Shown here piece after piece: positions 7,856 to 14,894 of a stretch of 27,919 bases of DNA. The DNA is from an uncultured Collinsella sp. (GTDB lineage: Bacteria; Actinomycetota; Coriobacteriia; Coriobacteriales; Coriobacteriaceae), in contig CAAEHI010000020.1 in assembly GCA_900755685.1 (NCBI GenBank), forward strand, positions 1-27,919. The letters run 5' to 3'. Positions within the stretch are counted from its first letter, which is position 1. Every line of letters starts with the position of its first letter. A program made the translations under genes and the position numbers. The notes below the pieces were generated by a model. The model was given only the letters and a program-made list of their open reading frames with translations, made no database searches and was not told where the DNA came from.

Positions 7856-7928
7856 GGGTCGTTAGCTCAGTTGGTAGAGCAGGGGACTCTTAATCCCAAG
7901 GTCCAGGGTTCGACCCCCTGACGGCCCA
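7856..7928 (+). tRNA. tRNA-Lys (CTT), copy 2, without encoded CCA
   Basis: The body is identical to copy 1, with anticodon CTT at 7889-7891. After discriminator A7928 the DNA reads CCC rather than CCA, so the last A must be repaired by the CCA-adding enzyme. A terminator follows at 7945-7972. A partial copy of its 3' end is found again at 8089-8108. Confidence 0.93.
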
Positions 7929-8023
7929 CCCAAAGCATGTTAAAGCGACTGGCTTAGGCTGGTCGCTTTTTTGTTGACCTTTCATGGGGTCGAACCCGAA
8001 AGGGCGCGGAGCTGAGGAAATGC
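7912..8023 (+). repeat. Degenerate tandem repeat, copy A (tRNA-Lys 3' end + terminator + tail)
   Basis: This 112-bp stretch covers the last 17 bases of tRNA-Lys copy 2, the terminator, and a tail with the sequence CATGGGGTCG. It recurs 177 bp downstream at 8089-8200 with scattered substitutions and single-base indels. The tRNA part and the terminator stem are the best preserved. Confidence 0.8.
7945..7972 (+). terminator. Terminator of the tRNA cluster
   Basis: The stem GCGACTGGC/GCTGGTCGC (7945-7953 with 7958-7966) contains two G-U pairs and a TTAG loop. Six T follow. Confidence 0.88.
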
Positions 8024-8088
8024 GTAAGCATTTGCCAGCGCAGCGCGCAAGGCACGAAGCGCCGCAGCGGCCGCCTGCGCAGCAGGCT

Positions 8089-8200
8089 GACCCCCTGACG
8101 GCCCACCAAAGCATAGTAAAGCGACTGGCTTCGGCTGGTCGCTTTTTTGTTGACCTCGCATGGGGTCGGACCCGTCGGGGCGCGAAGTTGGGGAAACTGC
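8089..8200 (+). repeat. Degenerate tandem repeat, copy B, with a tRNA-Lys 3' fragment
   Basis: It begins with 19 bases identical to the 3' end of the tRNA-Lys genes, and the encoded CCA is intact (8106-8108). A terminator and tail like copy A follow. No 5' half of a tRNA precedes it, so it cannot make a tRNA. A 3' tRNA remnant of this size is what tyrosine-recombinase integration, or unequal recombination between tRNA copies, leaves behind. Confidence 0.8.
8121..8148 (+). terminator. Second copy of the tRNA terminator
   Basis: The stem arms equal those at 7945-7966, but the loop is TTCG, a stable tetraloop. Six T follow. No gene in this window needs it; it is part of repeat copy B. Confidence 0.75.
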
Positions 8201-8322
8201 ACCGTGATTCCCTTAGGGAAACACGGCTAAAGCCCCATAAACGTGCTCTCCTTATGGGAATTATGCTCACGGGGCGCGATGCATGTTGAGAAGTTGTGAT
8301 CAAACTCAAAGTGAGAATCGAT

Positions 8323-9849
8323 TTAGTCTGCTCGATAGTGCGACCCGAGACTTTCGGTTCGCTTGCGCATGGCTTTGACCATTTCCTGTGCCAGCTGAAT
8401 CTGCGATTGCAGGCGGGCGAGGGCTGCGACTTCGCTGTCCTGGGCTTTCTGTGTGCTCAAGGTCGTTGCCTCCGTCTTCAAGCCCTCAAGCTCGTGTAGT
8501 GCTTCGGATAGGCCTGTTTCGGTGCGGTTGATCATGCAATAGGTACTCATCGTGTGCTTAAGGCTGCGGGTCAGGCGCTCGGCATCTGTTGTGGCAATGC
8601 CGTACTGGGGGAGGGTGATATCCGCCTTCAGGGCCGCCTCAGGCTCTTTCTGCGCTGTGAGGGCTGCCGATGCGCCCGCGATACGTCCGAATACGATGCC
8701 GTTGGCGCTTGACAAGCCACCAATGCGGTCGGCGCCGTGCATGCCGCCTGTCGCCTCGCCGCAAGCGTAGAGGCCCTCAACGCCCGTGTGCGCGGTCTTA
8801 TCGATCTTGATGCCGCCGTTAGCGGCGTGGGCATACATCGCAACGCGCATCTCGTCAGTCGGGGCGATGCCGTGCTCGTCTTGCAGCCAGGTGGCAAAGG
8901 TCTGCACAAACTCTGGGACATCCTCGCGGGGGAAGTCGTAGTGGAGTGCCAGGCCTTCGACACCTGCCTGATCGATGACGAGATCGATAGCGCGGGAGGC
9001 CAAGCGTGACGTGAAGGGACCATATCCAGAGCGCTGCTCGAGCAGGTCGTTCAGCTTGTCGTCGGCAATATCTACCGGCTGGTCTACATGCACGTAGCGC
9101 CAGGTTTTCTCGTTGAAGACCAAGTTACGCCTGGGCTCGATGAAGCCGGGCATCATCTGCATGAACTCTATATTAGTAAGTGTTGCGCCGTGCGCCAGTG
9201 CGATGGCCTGCGAGGAGCTGAGCACATCAGCCGACGTAAGGCTGCGCTCGAACAGGCCGCCTGTGCCACCGGCTGCGATGATCGTGGCCTTGGCAGCAAA
9301 GGGCACGATTCGATTTTCGGTAAGGTCGTAGAGTACGGTTCCGGTTATTCTGCCGTTCGTGTCCTCAACAAGGTCGATAAGCTCATGGCGGGGGAGCAGG
9401 CGAATGCCGAGCGACTCGATCCAGGTCGTCAGAGCGTCCTCAAGGGGCTTGCGGGTGAGGCCGCGCCACATGCGCGTCTTGTGGTCAAAGCAGGGGATAA
9501 ATTGCTTTTGTTGAGCACTCTTGGCGCTTTGCGGACGCTGGAGCTCAACGCCCAGGTCTTGCTCGAGCCAGTCAATCGCTTGGGGAATGCCGTGGACGAA
9601 CGTTTGGACGAGTTCGGGGTCGGCGACACCGCCGCCGACGGTCTGGATGGTGTCGATGAGGTCCTGCTCGTCGTCTTCGTCGACGGGACCGATGAGGCCG
9701 AGGCCCCAGGTACCCGGGAAGAAGCTCGATCCACTCATGGTCTTGCCGGCGCTTGCCACAGTGACGGTTGCACCCGTGCGTGCCGCTTCGATGGCGGCAC
9801 AAAGGCCCGCAATGCCAGATCCAATTACCAGTACATCAGTCGATTCCAT
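8323..9849 (-). CDS. FAD-dependent oxidoreductase, NadB/fumarate reductase flavoprotein family
   Basis: The protein is 508 aa when started at ATG 9849, which has AAAGGA 6 bases upstream; an in-frame extension to 9906 lacks a site. The N-terminus is a Rossmann FAD-binding fold (VLVIGSGIAGLCAA, 7-19). Later come AAGGTGGLFE (192-201), a capping domain, HAANGGIKID (341-350) and the family signature GLYACGEATGGMHGADR (359-375). These match the L-aspartate oxidase / succinate dehydrogenase / fumarate reductase flavoprotein family. The C-terminal ~100 residues are helical, as in NadB and FrdA. No nadA, nadC, iron-sulfur or membrane subunit is adjacent, so an orphan soluble reductase or oxidase is as likely as NadB. 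No twin-arginine or secretion signal is seen, so it should be cytoplasmic. Confidence 0.85.
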   Translation of the reverse strand: MESTDVLVIGSGIAGLCAAIEAARTGATVTVASAGKTMSGSSFFPGTWGLGLIGPVDEDDEQDLIDTIQTVGGGVADPELVQTFVHGIPQAIDWLEQDLGVELQRPQSAKSAQQKQFIPCFDHKTRMWRGLTRKPLEDALTTWIESLGIRLLPRHELIDLVEDTNGRITGTVLYDLTENRIVPFAAKATIIAAGGTGGLFERSLTSADVLSSSQAIALAHGATLTNIEFMQMMPGFIEPRRNLVFNEKTWRYVHVDQPVDIADDKLNDLLEQRSGYGPFTSRLASRAIDLVIDQAGVEGLALHYDFPREDVPEFVQTFATWLQDEHGIAPTDEMRVAMYAHAANGGIKIDKTAHTGVEGLYACGEATGGMHGADRIGGLSSANGIVFGRIAGASAALTAQKEPEAALKADITLPQYGIATTDAERLTRSLKHTMSTYCMINRTETGLSEALHELEGLKTEATTLSTQKAQDSEVAALARLQSQIQLAQEMVKAMRKRTESLGSHYRAD

Positions 9850-10036
9850 CGGATTCCTTTCTCGTCCGGCGCATTGTCGCACGGGTGATCGGCAATGGGG
9901 CCGCAAAGACCCGTCAAATCGGTAAAGGGCAAATATGGCAGGTGGGCGTCATGGACGCTCTGACGCTCCATCTCTTCACATCTCGTATTTCGCCCCAGCT
10001 GATATATCGGCATTAGATACCCTGCGCCAGCGCAAA

Positions 10037-10070
10037 CAAAAAGAGCCGCTACCTCGAAAGGTAGCGGCTC
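10037..10070 (-). terminator. Terminator of the GGGtGRT operon
   Basis: A perfect 12-bp stem (10043-10054 with 10059-10070, arm GAGCCGCTACCT) has a CGAA loop. On the minus strand it is followed by TTTTTG. It lies 35 bases past the stop codon of the GGGtGRT gene. Confidence 0.92.
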
Positions 10071-10105
10071 CAAAGCTCAACTATCTGAGCATCGCGCGGG
10101 CGCGA

Positions 10106-11110
10106 TTAGGCCTTGAGGGCCTCTTCGACGGCGACAGCGCAGGCGACGGTGGCACCGACCATGGGGTTGTTGCCCATGCCGATGAGACCCATCATGTCGA
10201 CGTGCGCAGGCACGGAGGAAGAACCGGCGAACTGGGCGTCGGAGTGCATGCGGCCCATGGTGTCGGTCATGCCGTAAGAGGCAGGGCCGGCGCCCATGTT
10301 GTCCGGGTGCAGGGTACGGCCAGTGCCGCCACCAGAAGCGACGGAGAAGTACTTCTTGCCAGCCTCGAGGCGCTCCTTCTTGTAGGTGCCAGCGACGGGG
10401 TGCTGGAAGCGCGTGGGGTTGGTGGAGTTACCGGTGATCGAGATGTCGACGTTCTCGTGCCACATGATGGCAACGCCCTCGCGGACGTCGTCGGCGCCGT
10501 AGCAGTTGACGGCGGCGCGGGGACCATCGGAGTAGGGGATGGTCTCGACGACCTTGAGCTCGCCCGTGAAGTAGTCGAACTGGGTCTTCACGTAGGTGAA
10601 GCCGTTGATGCGGGCGATGATCTGAGCGGCGTCCTTGCCCAGACCGTTGAGAATAACGCGCAGCGGCTTCTTGCGAGCCTTGTTGGCGTTCAGAGCCAGG
10701 CCGATAGCGCCCTCAGCGGCAGCGAAGGACTCGTGGCCGGCCAGGAAGGCGAAGCACTCGGTGTCGTCGGAGAGCAGCATAGCGCCCAGGTTGCCGTGGC
10801 CCAGACCGACCTTGCGGTCCTCGGCGACGGAGCCGGGAACGGTGAAGGCCTGGATGCCCTCGCCGATGATGGCAGCAGCCTCAGAAGCGGTCTTGGCGCC
10901 ACGCTTGACAGCAAGAGCGCAGCCGAGGGTGTAGGCCCACTCGGCGTTCTGGAAGGCGATGGACTGGGTGTTGTTGACGATCTCACGCGGGTTGAAGCCC
11001 TTGTCGGTGCAGATCTGCAGAGCTTCCTCGAGGGAGGCGATGCCGTTGTCGGCGAGGCACTTGTTGATCTTGTCAGCGCGGCGCTCGTAACCTTCGAACG
11101 TAACAGTCAT
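10106..11110 (-). CDS. GGGtGRT-type protein
   Basis: The 334-aa protein contains the heptapeptide GGGTGRT at 260-266, after which this family is named in public annotation. Other likely conserved blocks are GLGHGNLGAML (102-112), FLAGHESFAAAEGA (122-135), a Gly/Asn segment at 154-160 (LNGLGKD) and the Met/Gly-rich C-terminus (VDMMGLIGMGNNPMVGAT). There is no signal peptide or membrane segment, so it should be cytoplasmic. Glycine-rich loops and many conserved His/Asp residues suggest an enzyme or nucleotide/cofactor binder, but I know of no characterised member. ATG 11110 has GGGAGGG 8 bases upstream. It starts 18 bases after the stop of the NifU-like scaffold gene, so they form a two-gene operon and probably work together. 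Confidence 0.85.
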   Translation of the reverse strand: MTVTFEGYERRADKINKCLADNGIASLEEALQICTDKGFNPREIVNNTQSIAFQNAEWAYTLGCALAVKRGAKTASEAAAIIGEGIQAFTVPGSVAEDRKVGLGHGNLGAMLLSDDTECFAFLAGHESFAAAEGAIGLALNANKARKKPLRVILNGLGKDAAQIIARINGFTYVKTQFDYFTGELKVVETIPYSDGPRAAVNCYGADDVREGVAIMWHENVDISITGNSTNPTRFQHPVAGTYKKERLEAGKKYFSVASGGGTGRTLHPDNMGAGPASYGMTDTMGRMHSDAQFAGSSSVPAHVDMMGLIGMGNNPMVGATVACAVAVEEALKA

Positions 11111-11128
11111 AGTTATTTCCCTCCCTTT

Positions 11129-11863
11129 CTACTCGTGAACCGGGAACACGCTGGCGACGGAGTGAGTCTCCTCGTCGGTGCGCGGGTCGATGTACTTGGC
11201 AGCGTTCTCCCACTGACCATAGTGGCCCATAGCGCCAGCGATGGCCTCCTCGGGGGTCTTGCCGGCCTTGACGGCGTCGGTGAACTTGCCGAGGTTCAGG
11301 AACTCGAATGCGATGATCTCGTTCTTGTCGTTGAGAGCCATGCGGGTGACGTAGCCCTGAGCGAGCTCGAGGTAACGAGCGCCCTTGGCCTTGGTGCCGA
11401 ACATGGTGCCGACCTGAGAGCGAAGGCCCTTGCCGAGGTCGTCGAGGGAGGCGCCCACGGGCAGGCCGCCCTCGGAGAACGCGGTCTGGCTGCGGCCGTA
11501 AACGATCTGCAGGAAGATCTCGCGCATAGCAACGTTGATGGCGTCGCAGACAAGGTCGGTGTTGAGGGCCTCGAGGATGGTCTTACCGGGAAGGATCTCG
11601 GAAGCCATGGCGGCAGAGTGGGTCATGCCCGAGCAGCCGATGGTCTCAACGAGGGCCTCCTCGATGATGCCGTCCTTGACGTTCAGCGTGAGCTTGCAGG
11701 CGCCCTGCTGAGGTGCGCACCAACCCACACCGTGCGTAAGACCGGAGATGTCGGAAATCTCCTTAGCCTGGACCCACTTGCCCTCCTCGGGGATGGGTGC
11801 GGGGCCGTGGTATGCACCCTTGGCAACGGGGCACATGTTCTCCACTTCCTGTGAGTACTGCAT
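11129..11863 (-). CDS. NifU/IscU-like iron-sulfur scaffold protein paired with GGGtGRT
   Basis: The start at ATG 11863 (244 aa) has GAGGAG just upstream; the open frame continues to 12214 but that part is basic, Arg-rich and not protein-like. The N-terminal half resembles the U-type scaffold fold: GVGWCAPQQGACKL (45-58, C49 and C56), ETIGCSGMTHSAAMASEIL (73-91, C77) and C106 in a following helix, giving the three or more cysteines expected of an Fe-S scaffold. The C-terminal ~110 residues (151-244) are an extra region not found in IscU/SufU, with a KAGKTPEEAIAGAMGHYGQW segment. It is distinct from SufU, encoded 1.3 kb away. It leads the two-gene operon with the GGGtGRT gene. An Fe-S assembly or delivery role is inferred from the fold. 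Confidence 0.85.
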   Translation of the reverse strand: MQYSQEVENMCPVAKGAYHGPAPIPEEGKWVQAKEISDISGLTHGVGWCAPQQGACKLTLNVKDGIIEEALVETIGCSGMTHSAAMASEILPGKTILEALNTDLVCDAINVAMREIFLQIVYGRSQTAFSEGGLPVGASLDDLGKGLRSQVGTMFGTKAKGARYLELAQGYVTRMALNDKNEIIAFEFLNLGKFTDAVKAGKTPEEAIAGAMGHYGQWENAAKYIDPRTDEETHSVASVFPVHE

Positions 11864-12266
11864 GCCTCTCCTCTCTATCGTGTTGGCGTCCCGTCTGGGG
11901 GTCGTGGCTGGCGATTGCCGGGCGACCCTTCGAAAGGGACATGACATGCAGTCCCTATAATACCGCGAAATGCACGGAATATTCGGCGAACGGCTCAGTT
12001 TTCGTAGCGAGAAGTCCTGAAGTTTTAATTGAAACGGTTTAACTCTATGTTCTGTGGTCATGAGCTTCCGTAGAGGGGGTCCGTCTTGGGCAGGCTTTTG
12101 GTCCGCTCTTGTAAGCGTTGCAGTGGTTGACCTGTTGCAACGGTGCCGTTCGCCGCCTGTTTGCTGCCTTTGGCCGCGCGAGTGTATTGTTTTGCGTGAA
12201 TGTTTTGATGGCACGCTTCAATCGTGCTGTATTGGATGGCAAGCAGATCCCGGCGAAGGGAGCGCC
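11864..12266. other. Intergenic region between the scaffold operon and the RAYT-like gene
   Basis: About 400 bases contain the promoter area of the minus-strand scaffold operon and the upstream region of the plus-strand HUH gene. Open frames run through it in both directions but are rich in Arg, Cys and Pro and show no family resemblance. Besides the -10 box and inverted repeat listed separately, a small CCCTT/AAGGG hairpin (11926-11938) lies in the leader of the scaffold transcript. No REP-like palindromes are obvious. Confidence 0.5.
11935..11962 (-). promoter_or_regulatory. -10 box and adjacent inverted repeat upstream of the scaffold operon
   Basis: On the minus strand TATTAT (11962-11957) matches the -10 consensus at five of six positions. 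Directly downstream is the inverted repeat AGGGAC (11935-11940) / GTCCCT (11951-11956) with a 10-bp spacer, covering the expected transcript start. That is a typical position for a repressor site. No clear -35 box is seen, and no regulator can be assigned. Confidence 0.35.
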
Positions 12267-13076
12267 ATGCAGCGCGTTTGGAGAACGGTTACCGGCTTTT
12301 ACCATGTCTGTGCCCGCGGTACGGGCAAGCGGCTCATCTTTGAGGGCGATGACGACCGGTGGGAGTTTTTGGAGCTGATGCGCGAGTGCTGCCGCGAGGA
12401 GGGTGTGACGGTTATCGCCTGGTGCCTTATGGGCAATCACGTGCATTTGGTGCTTGCAGATTACGAGGACAGGATGAGCGCGGCGATGCACCGGCTGCTT
12501 TTGACGTACGCGCGGCGGTTCAATAAGCGCATGGGGCGCACAGGCCATCTGTTCCAGAACCGTTTTGACCGGCGTTCGCTCGATACCGATTGGCAGGTGA
12601 TGGAGGCTATTCGCTCTGTACACGCCGATCCGCAGGAGGTGGGCGTTAGCCTAATCGAGCGTTATCCCTGGAGCAGCTTTGCGGAACATCTGCGCTCTTA
12701 CGACTGTGATGCGGCCGATGCCGCGAGGGGATTTTCTGATCCTTCTTGCGTGCTTGAACTTTTTGGTTCTGCCGAGGGCTTTATTGCCTATTCGCTTTCG
12801 ACGCCCGACGGTAGCGAGCCAGCGCTGTGCGATATGAAAGAGACAGAGTGGGAACGCCACGCCTTTGCCGACAAGATGGCGAAGAGCCTCGGGGTTCCGC
12901 TCAATGATCTCAAGACCGTTGAGCCCTCGCGGCGAGACAGAATCATTTTCGCTCTGCACGATGGCGGCTACACGGTGCGCGAGATCGAACGGTATACGGG
13001 AATCAGCAAGAGTACCGTATCTCGTATCGTGCGTTCTTATGCGCGGGTGAAGGCACAGGCTGAGCTCTCGGAATAG
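12267..13076 (+). CDS. RAYT-like HUH (Y1 transposase family) protein with C-terminal HTH; catalytic Tyr apparently absent
   Basis: ATG 12267 has AAGGGAG upstream; the frame is open to 12054 but lacks coding character there. The 269-aa protein opens with the Y1 transposase fold typical of REP-associated tyrosine transposases: FYHVCARGTGKRLIF, the metal-binding HUH motif in MGNHVHLVL (H58, H60) and YARRFNKRMGRTGHLFQNRF (81-100). In active relatives the nucleophile sits in a Y-[IV]-[HE]-x-N-P motif; here the aligned segment reads RSVHADP (116-122), with Ser117 in place of Tyr. Residues ~226-262 form a helix-turn-helix (TVREIERYTGISKSTVSRIV). It is a single copy here with no obvious flanking palindromes. 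It may be domesticated as a DNA- or hairpin-binding protein; an alternative tyrosine (Y81 or Y133) cannot be ruled out. Confidence 0.87.
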   Translation: MQRVWRTVTGFYHVCARGTGKRLIFEGDDDRWEFLELMRECCREEGVTVIAWCLMGNHVHLVLADYEDRMSAAMHRLLLTYARRFNKRMGRTGHLFQNRFDRRSLDTDWQVMEAIRSVHADPQEVGVSLIERYPWSSFAEHLRSYDCDAADAARGFSDPSCVLELFGSAEGFIAYSLSTPDGSEPALCDMKETEWERHAFADKMAKSLGVPLNDLKTVEPSRRDRIIFALHDGGYTVREIERYTGISKSTVSRIVRSYARVKAQAELSE

Positions 13077-13080
13077 AAAA

Positions 13081-13113
13081 TGGCCGAACCACTCTTGTCA
13101 AGCGATTCGGCCA
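13081..13113. terminator. Bidirectional terminator between the HUH gene and sufU
   Basis: The arms TGGCCGAA (13081-13088) and TTCGGCCA (13106-13113) form an 8-bp stem with a 17-nt loop. On the minus strand it is followed by TTTTCT and would end the SUF transcript; on the plus strand ACAAAAAT follows, which is weaker. The genes on each side converge on it. Confidence 0.65.
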
Positions 13114-13141
13114 ACAAAAATCTTAAGATTTGGGACAAGTA

Positions 13142-13576
13142 CTACTGATTATTTTGCCCCTCGAGCATGCCGTCGAGGGTGCGCCAGGCGAGCTCGGCGC
13201 ATTTGACGCGGGCGGGCATGTGCGAGATGTCCTGGAGCTGGGCGGCTTCGTCCAGGTCTTCCAGGTCCTCCTCGGAGAGCTTCTCGCCGCGGATCATGGC
13301 GAGGAAGAGCTCTGCCAGGCGGCGAGCTTCCTCGACGGTCTCGCCGGTGATGAGATCGGCCATGATGTCGGCACTGGCCTGGCTGATGGCGCAGCCGTGG
13401 CCGGTAAAGGAGGCCTCCTCGATCACGTTGTTCTCGACACGCAGCTGCAGAGTGAGCTCGTCTCCGCAGCTGGGGTTGATGCCGTCGTGCTCGTGCGTGG
13501 GAGCATCCATCTCGTACTTGTAGTCGGGGTGCGAGTTGTGCTCCATAAATGTGGTGGAGGTGTACAGATTACCCAT
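13142..13576 (-). CDS. sufU: Sulfurtransferase SufU
   Basis: SufU takes the persulfide sulfur from SufS and passes it to the SufBCD scaffold. The 144-aa product (start ATG 13576) shows the zinc/sulfur site of the family: C37 and D39 in SCGDEL, C62 in GHGCAISQASADI, and C126 in VKCAELAW. The ~20-residue insertion between the second and third ligand that separates SufU from IscU appears present (residues ~95-118, acidic). The start overlaps the sufS stop by 8 bp, indicating translational coupling. It is the last gene of the operon and a terminator hairpin follows 28 bp later. A longer frame to 13762 runs into sufS and is not used. Confidence 0.93.
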   Translation of the reverse strand: MGNLYTSTTFMEHNSHPDYKYEMDAPTHEHDGINPSCGDELTLQLRVENNVIEEASFTGHGCAISQASADIMADLITGETVEEARRLAELFLAMIRGEKLSEEDLEDLDEAAQLQDISHMPARVKCAELAWRTLDGMLEGQNNQ

Positions 13577-14894
13577 TGAACGTGCTCCAAACGTGATGCA
13601 GGCCGGCGATGAACTTGTCAATGTCGGCCTTGTCGTTGTAGAAGGCCACGCTGGCGCGGCAGCAGGCAAGGTTCTCGACGCCCAGCCAGGTGAGCAGCGG
13701 CTGTGCGCAGTGGTGACCGGCGCGGATGCAGACGCCGTCCATGTCCATGATGCTCGCGACATCGTGCGGGTGGATACCCTTGACGTTAAAGCTCACGACG
13801 CCATGGTGATTGTCCCAATAGATGGAGCCGATAATCTGGACAAAGTCGAGCTGCATGAGTTCGCCCATCAGGTAGTGGACGAGTGCCTGCTCGCGTGCCT
13901 GGATGTTTTCGTAGCCCACGGTGTTAACCAGGTAGTCAAGCGCCGCGCCCGTGGCGAAGATGCCGGCGGCGTCCTGCGTGCCGGCCTCGAACTTCTCGGG
14001 GACGGGCGCCCAGACGGCGTCCTGCTCGGTGACCGAGTCGATCATCTCGCCGCCGGTAAGCATGGGCGGCATGGCGTTGAGCAGGTCCATCTTGCCCCAC
14101 AGCACGCCGATGCCCATGGGGCCCATGGCCTTGTGCGCGCTAAAGGCAAAGAAATCGGCTCCAAGGTCGGCCACATCGACCGGCATGTGCGGCAGCGACT
14201 GCGCGCCGTCGACGACCAGATAGCCGCCGTACTTGTGCACGAGCTTGCCGAGGTTCTTGACCGGGTTCTCAACGCCCAGGACGTTAGAGACCTGACCCAC
14301 GGCCAAGATCTTGGTCTTGGGGCCCACCTTGGCAAGAACTTCCTCGGTGGTGAGCTGGCCGGTCTTGGTGGGGTAGAGGTAGACGAGCTTGGCGCCGGTC
14401 TCACGGCAGACCTGCTGCCACGGGATCAGGTTAGAGTGGTGCTCCATGATGGTGATGACGACCTCGTCACCGGGCTCGAGCACCGTGGGCGCAAAGCTCT
14501 TGGCGACCAGGTTGAGCGACTCGCTCGTGTTGCGGGTGAAGACGACCTCGTTGGCCTGTGAGGCGCCGATGAGGTCGGCGATCTGCTGGCGGACCTTGGC
14601 GATGGCATCGGTGGCCTCGACGGACAACGAGTACAAGCCGCGCAGCGGGTTGGCGTTCATGCGCTGGTAGAAGTCGCGCTCGGCGTCGAGCACGCAAGCG
14701 GGGCGCTGCGCGGTGGCGGCGCTATCGAGGAAGGCGATCTCGGGGTGCTGCTGGAACAGCGGGAACTGCGCCTTGTAGGGGTTAGTCTCGATGTCCACGG
14801 TGGGCCAGCCGCGCGAAGCCTCGTCGCTGGCGTCGAGCTCCATGGGCTCCGGTGCGGTACAGGTATCGCATTTAACGTGCTCGGTATCGATCAT
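13569..14894 (-). CDS. sufS: Cysteine desulfurase SufS
   Basis: This PLP enzyme removes sulfur from L-cysteine, forming alanine and an enzyme persulfide. The 441-aa product has the group II layout: FLDSAATAQRP (55-65), TRNTSESLNLV (120-130), EHHSNLIPW (151-159), PLP aspartate in VVDGAQS (D229), Schiff-base lysine in SAHKAMGPMG (K255) and persulfide cysteine in RAGHHCAQPL (C396). The ~30 residues before the usual SufS start are extra and contain a CDTC motif (C9, C12). An internal ATG (M18) could also serve as start. ATG 14894 overlaps the sufD stop by 4 bp (ATGA), so translation is coupled. It delivers sulfur to SufU, encoded next. Confidence 0.95.
   Translation of the reverse strand: MIDTEHVKCDTCTAPEPMELDASDEASRGWPTVDIETNPYKAQFPLFQQHPEIAFLDSAATAQRPACVLDAERDFYQRMNANPLRGLYSLSVEATDAIAKVRQQIADLIGASQANEVVFTRNTSESLNLVAKSFAPTVLEPGDEVVITIMEHHSNLIPWQQVCRETGAKLVYLYPTKTGQLTTEEVLAKVGPKTKILAVGQVSNVLGVENPVKNLGKLVHKYGGYLVVDGAQSLPHMPVDVADLGADFFAFSAHKAMGPMGIGVLWGKMDLLNAMPPMLTGGEMIDSVTEQDAVWAPVPEKFEAGTQDAAGIFATGAALDYLVNTVGYENIQAREQALVHYLMGELMQLDFVQIIGSIYWDNHHGVVSFNVKGIHPHDVASIMDMDGVCIRAGHHCAQPLLTWLGVENLACCRASVAFYNDKADIDKFIAGLHHVWSTFNG

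Larger units (their letters stand above)
7979..8322. other. Gene-free, hairpin-rich region after the tRNA genes
   Basis: No credible gene is present. Apart from the two repeat copies and their terminators, it contains several hairpins. These are AAATGC/GCATTT with a GTAA loop (8018-8033), GCCTGC/GCAGGC (8073-8087), a 10-bp imperfect stem at 8202-8226 with a TTA loop, and CCCATAA/TTATGGG (8234-8240 with 8252-8258). The last two lie just beyond the end of the minus-strand flavoprotein gene and may help terminate it, although neither has a T-run. Confidence 0.55.

Noticed and set aside
7890..8309. 139-codon minus-strand open frame over tRNA-Lys and the repeat
   Set aside because: It overlaps a tRNA and two terminators; its internal repetition only mirrors the DNA duplication. 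Such frames ending in SNPGP-like sequence are common artefacts opposite tRNA genes.
9935..11854. 639-codon plus-strand open frame covering the GGGtGRT and scaffold genes
   Set aside because: It spans two clear minus-strand genes and a terminator; its composition (Val/Gly/Asp/His) is typical of antisense shadow.
12054..12266. N-terminal extension of the HUH protein
   Set aside because: The extension is Cys/Arg/Pro-rich with no similarity to the family, while ATG 12267 has a good ribosome binding site and begins the conserved domain.
13118..13131. Perfect palindrome AAATCTTAAGATTT next to the SUF terminator
   Set aside because: It is short and AT-rich, lies between two converging genes past the terminator, and no start codon is near. 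It is probably not an operator.
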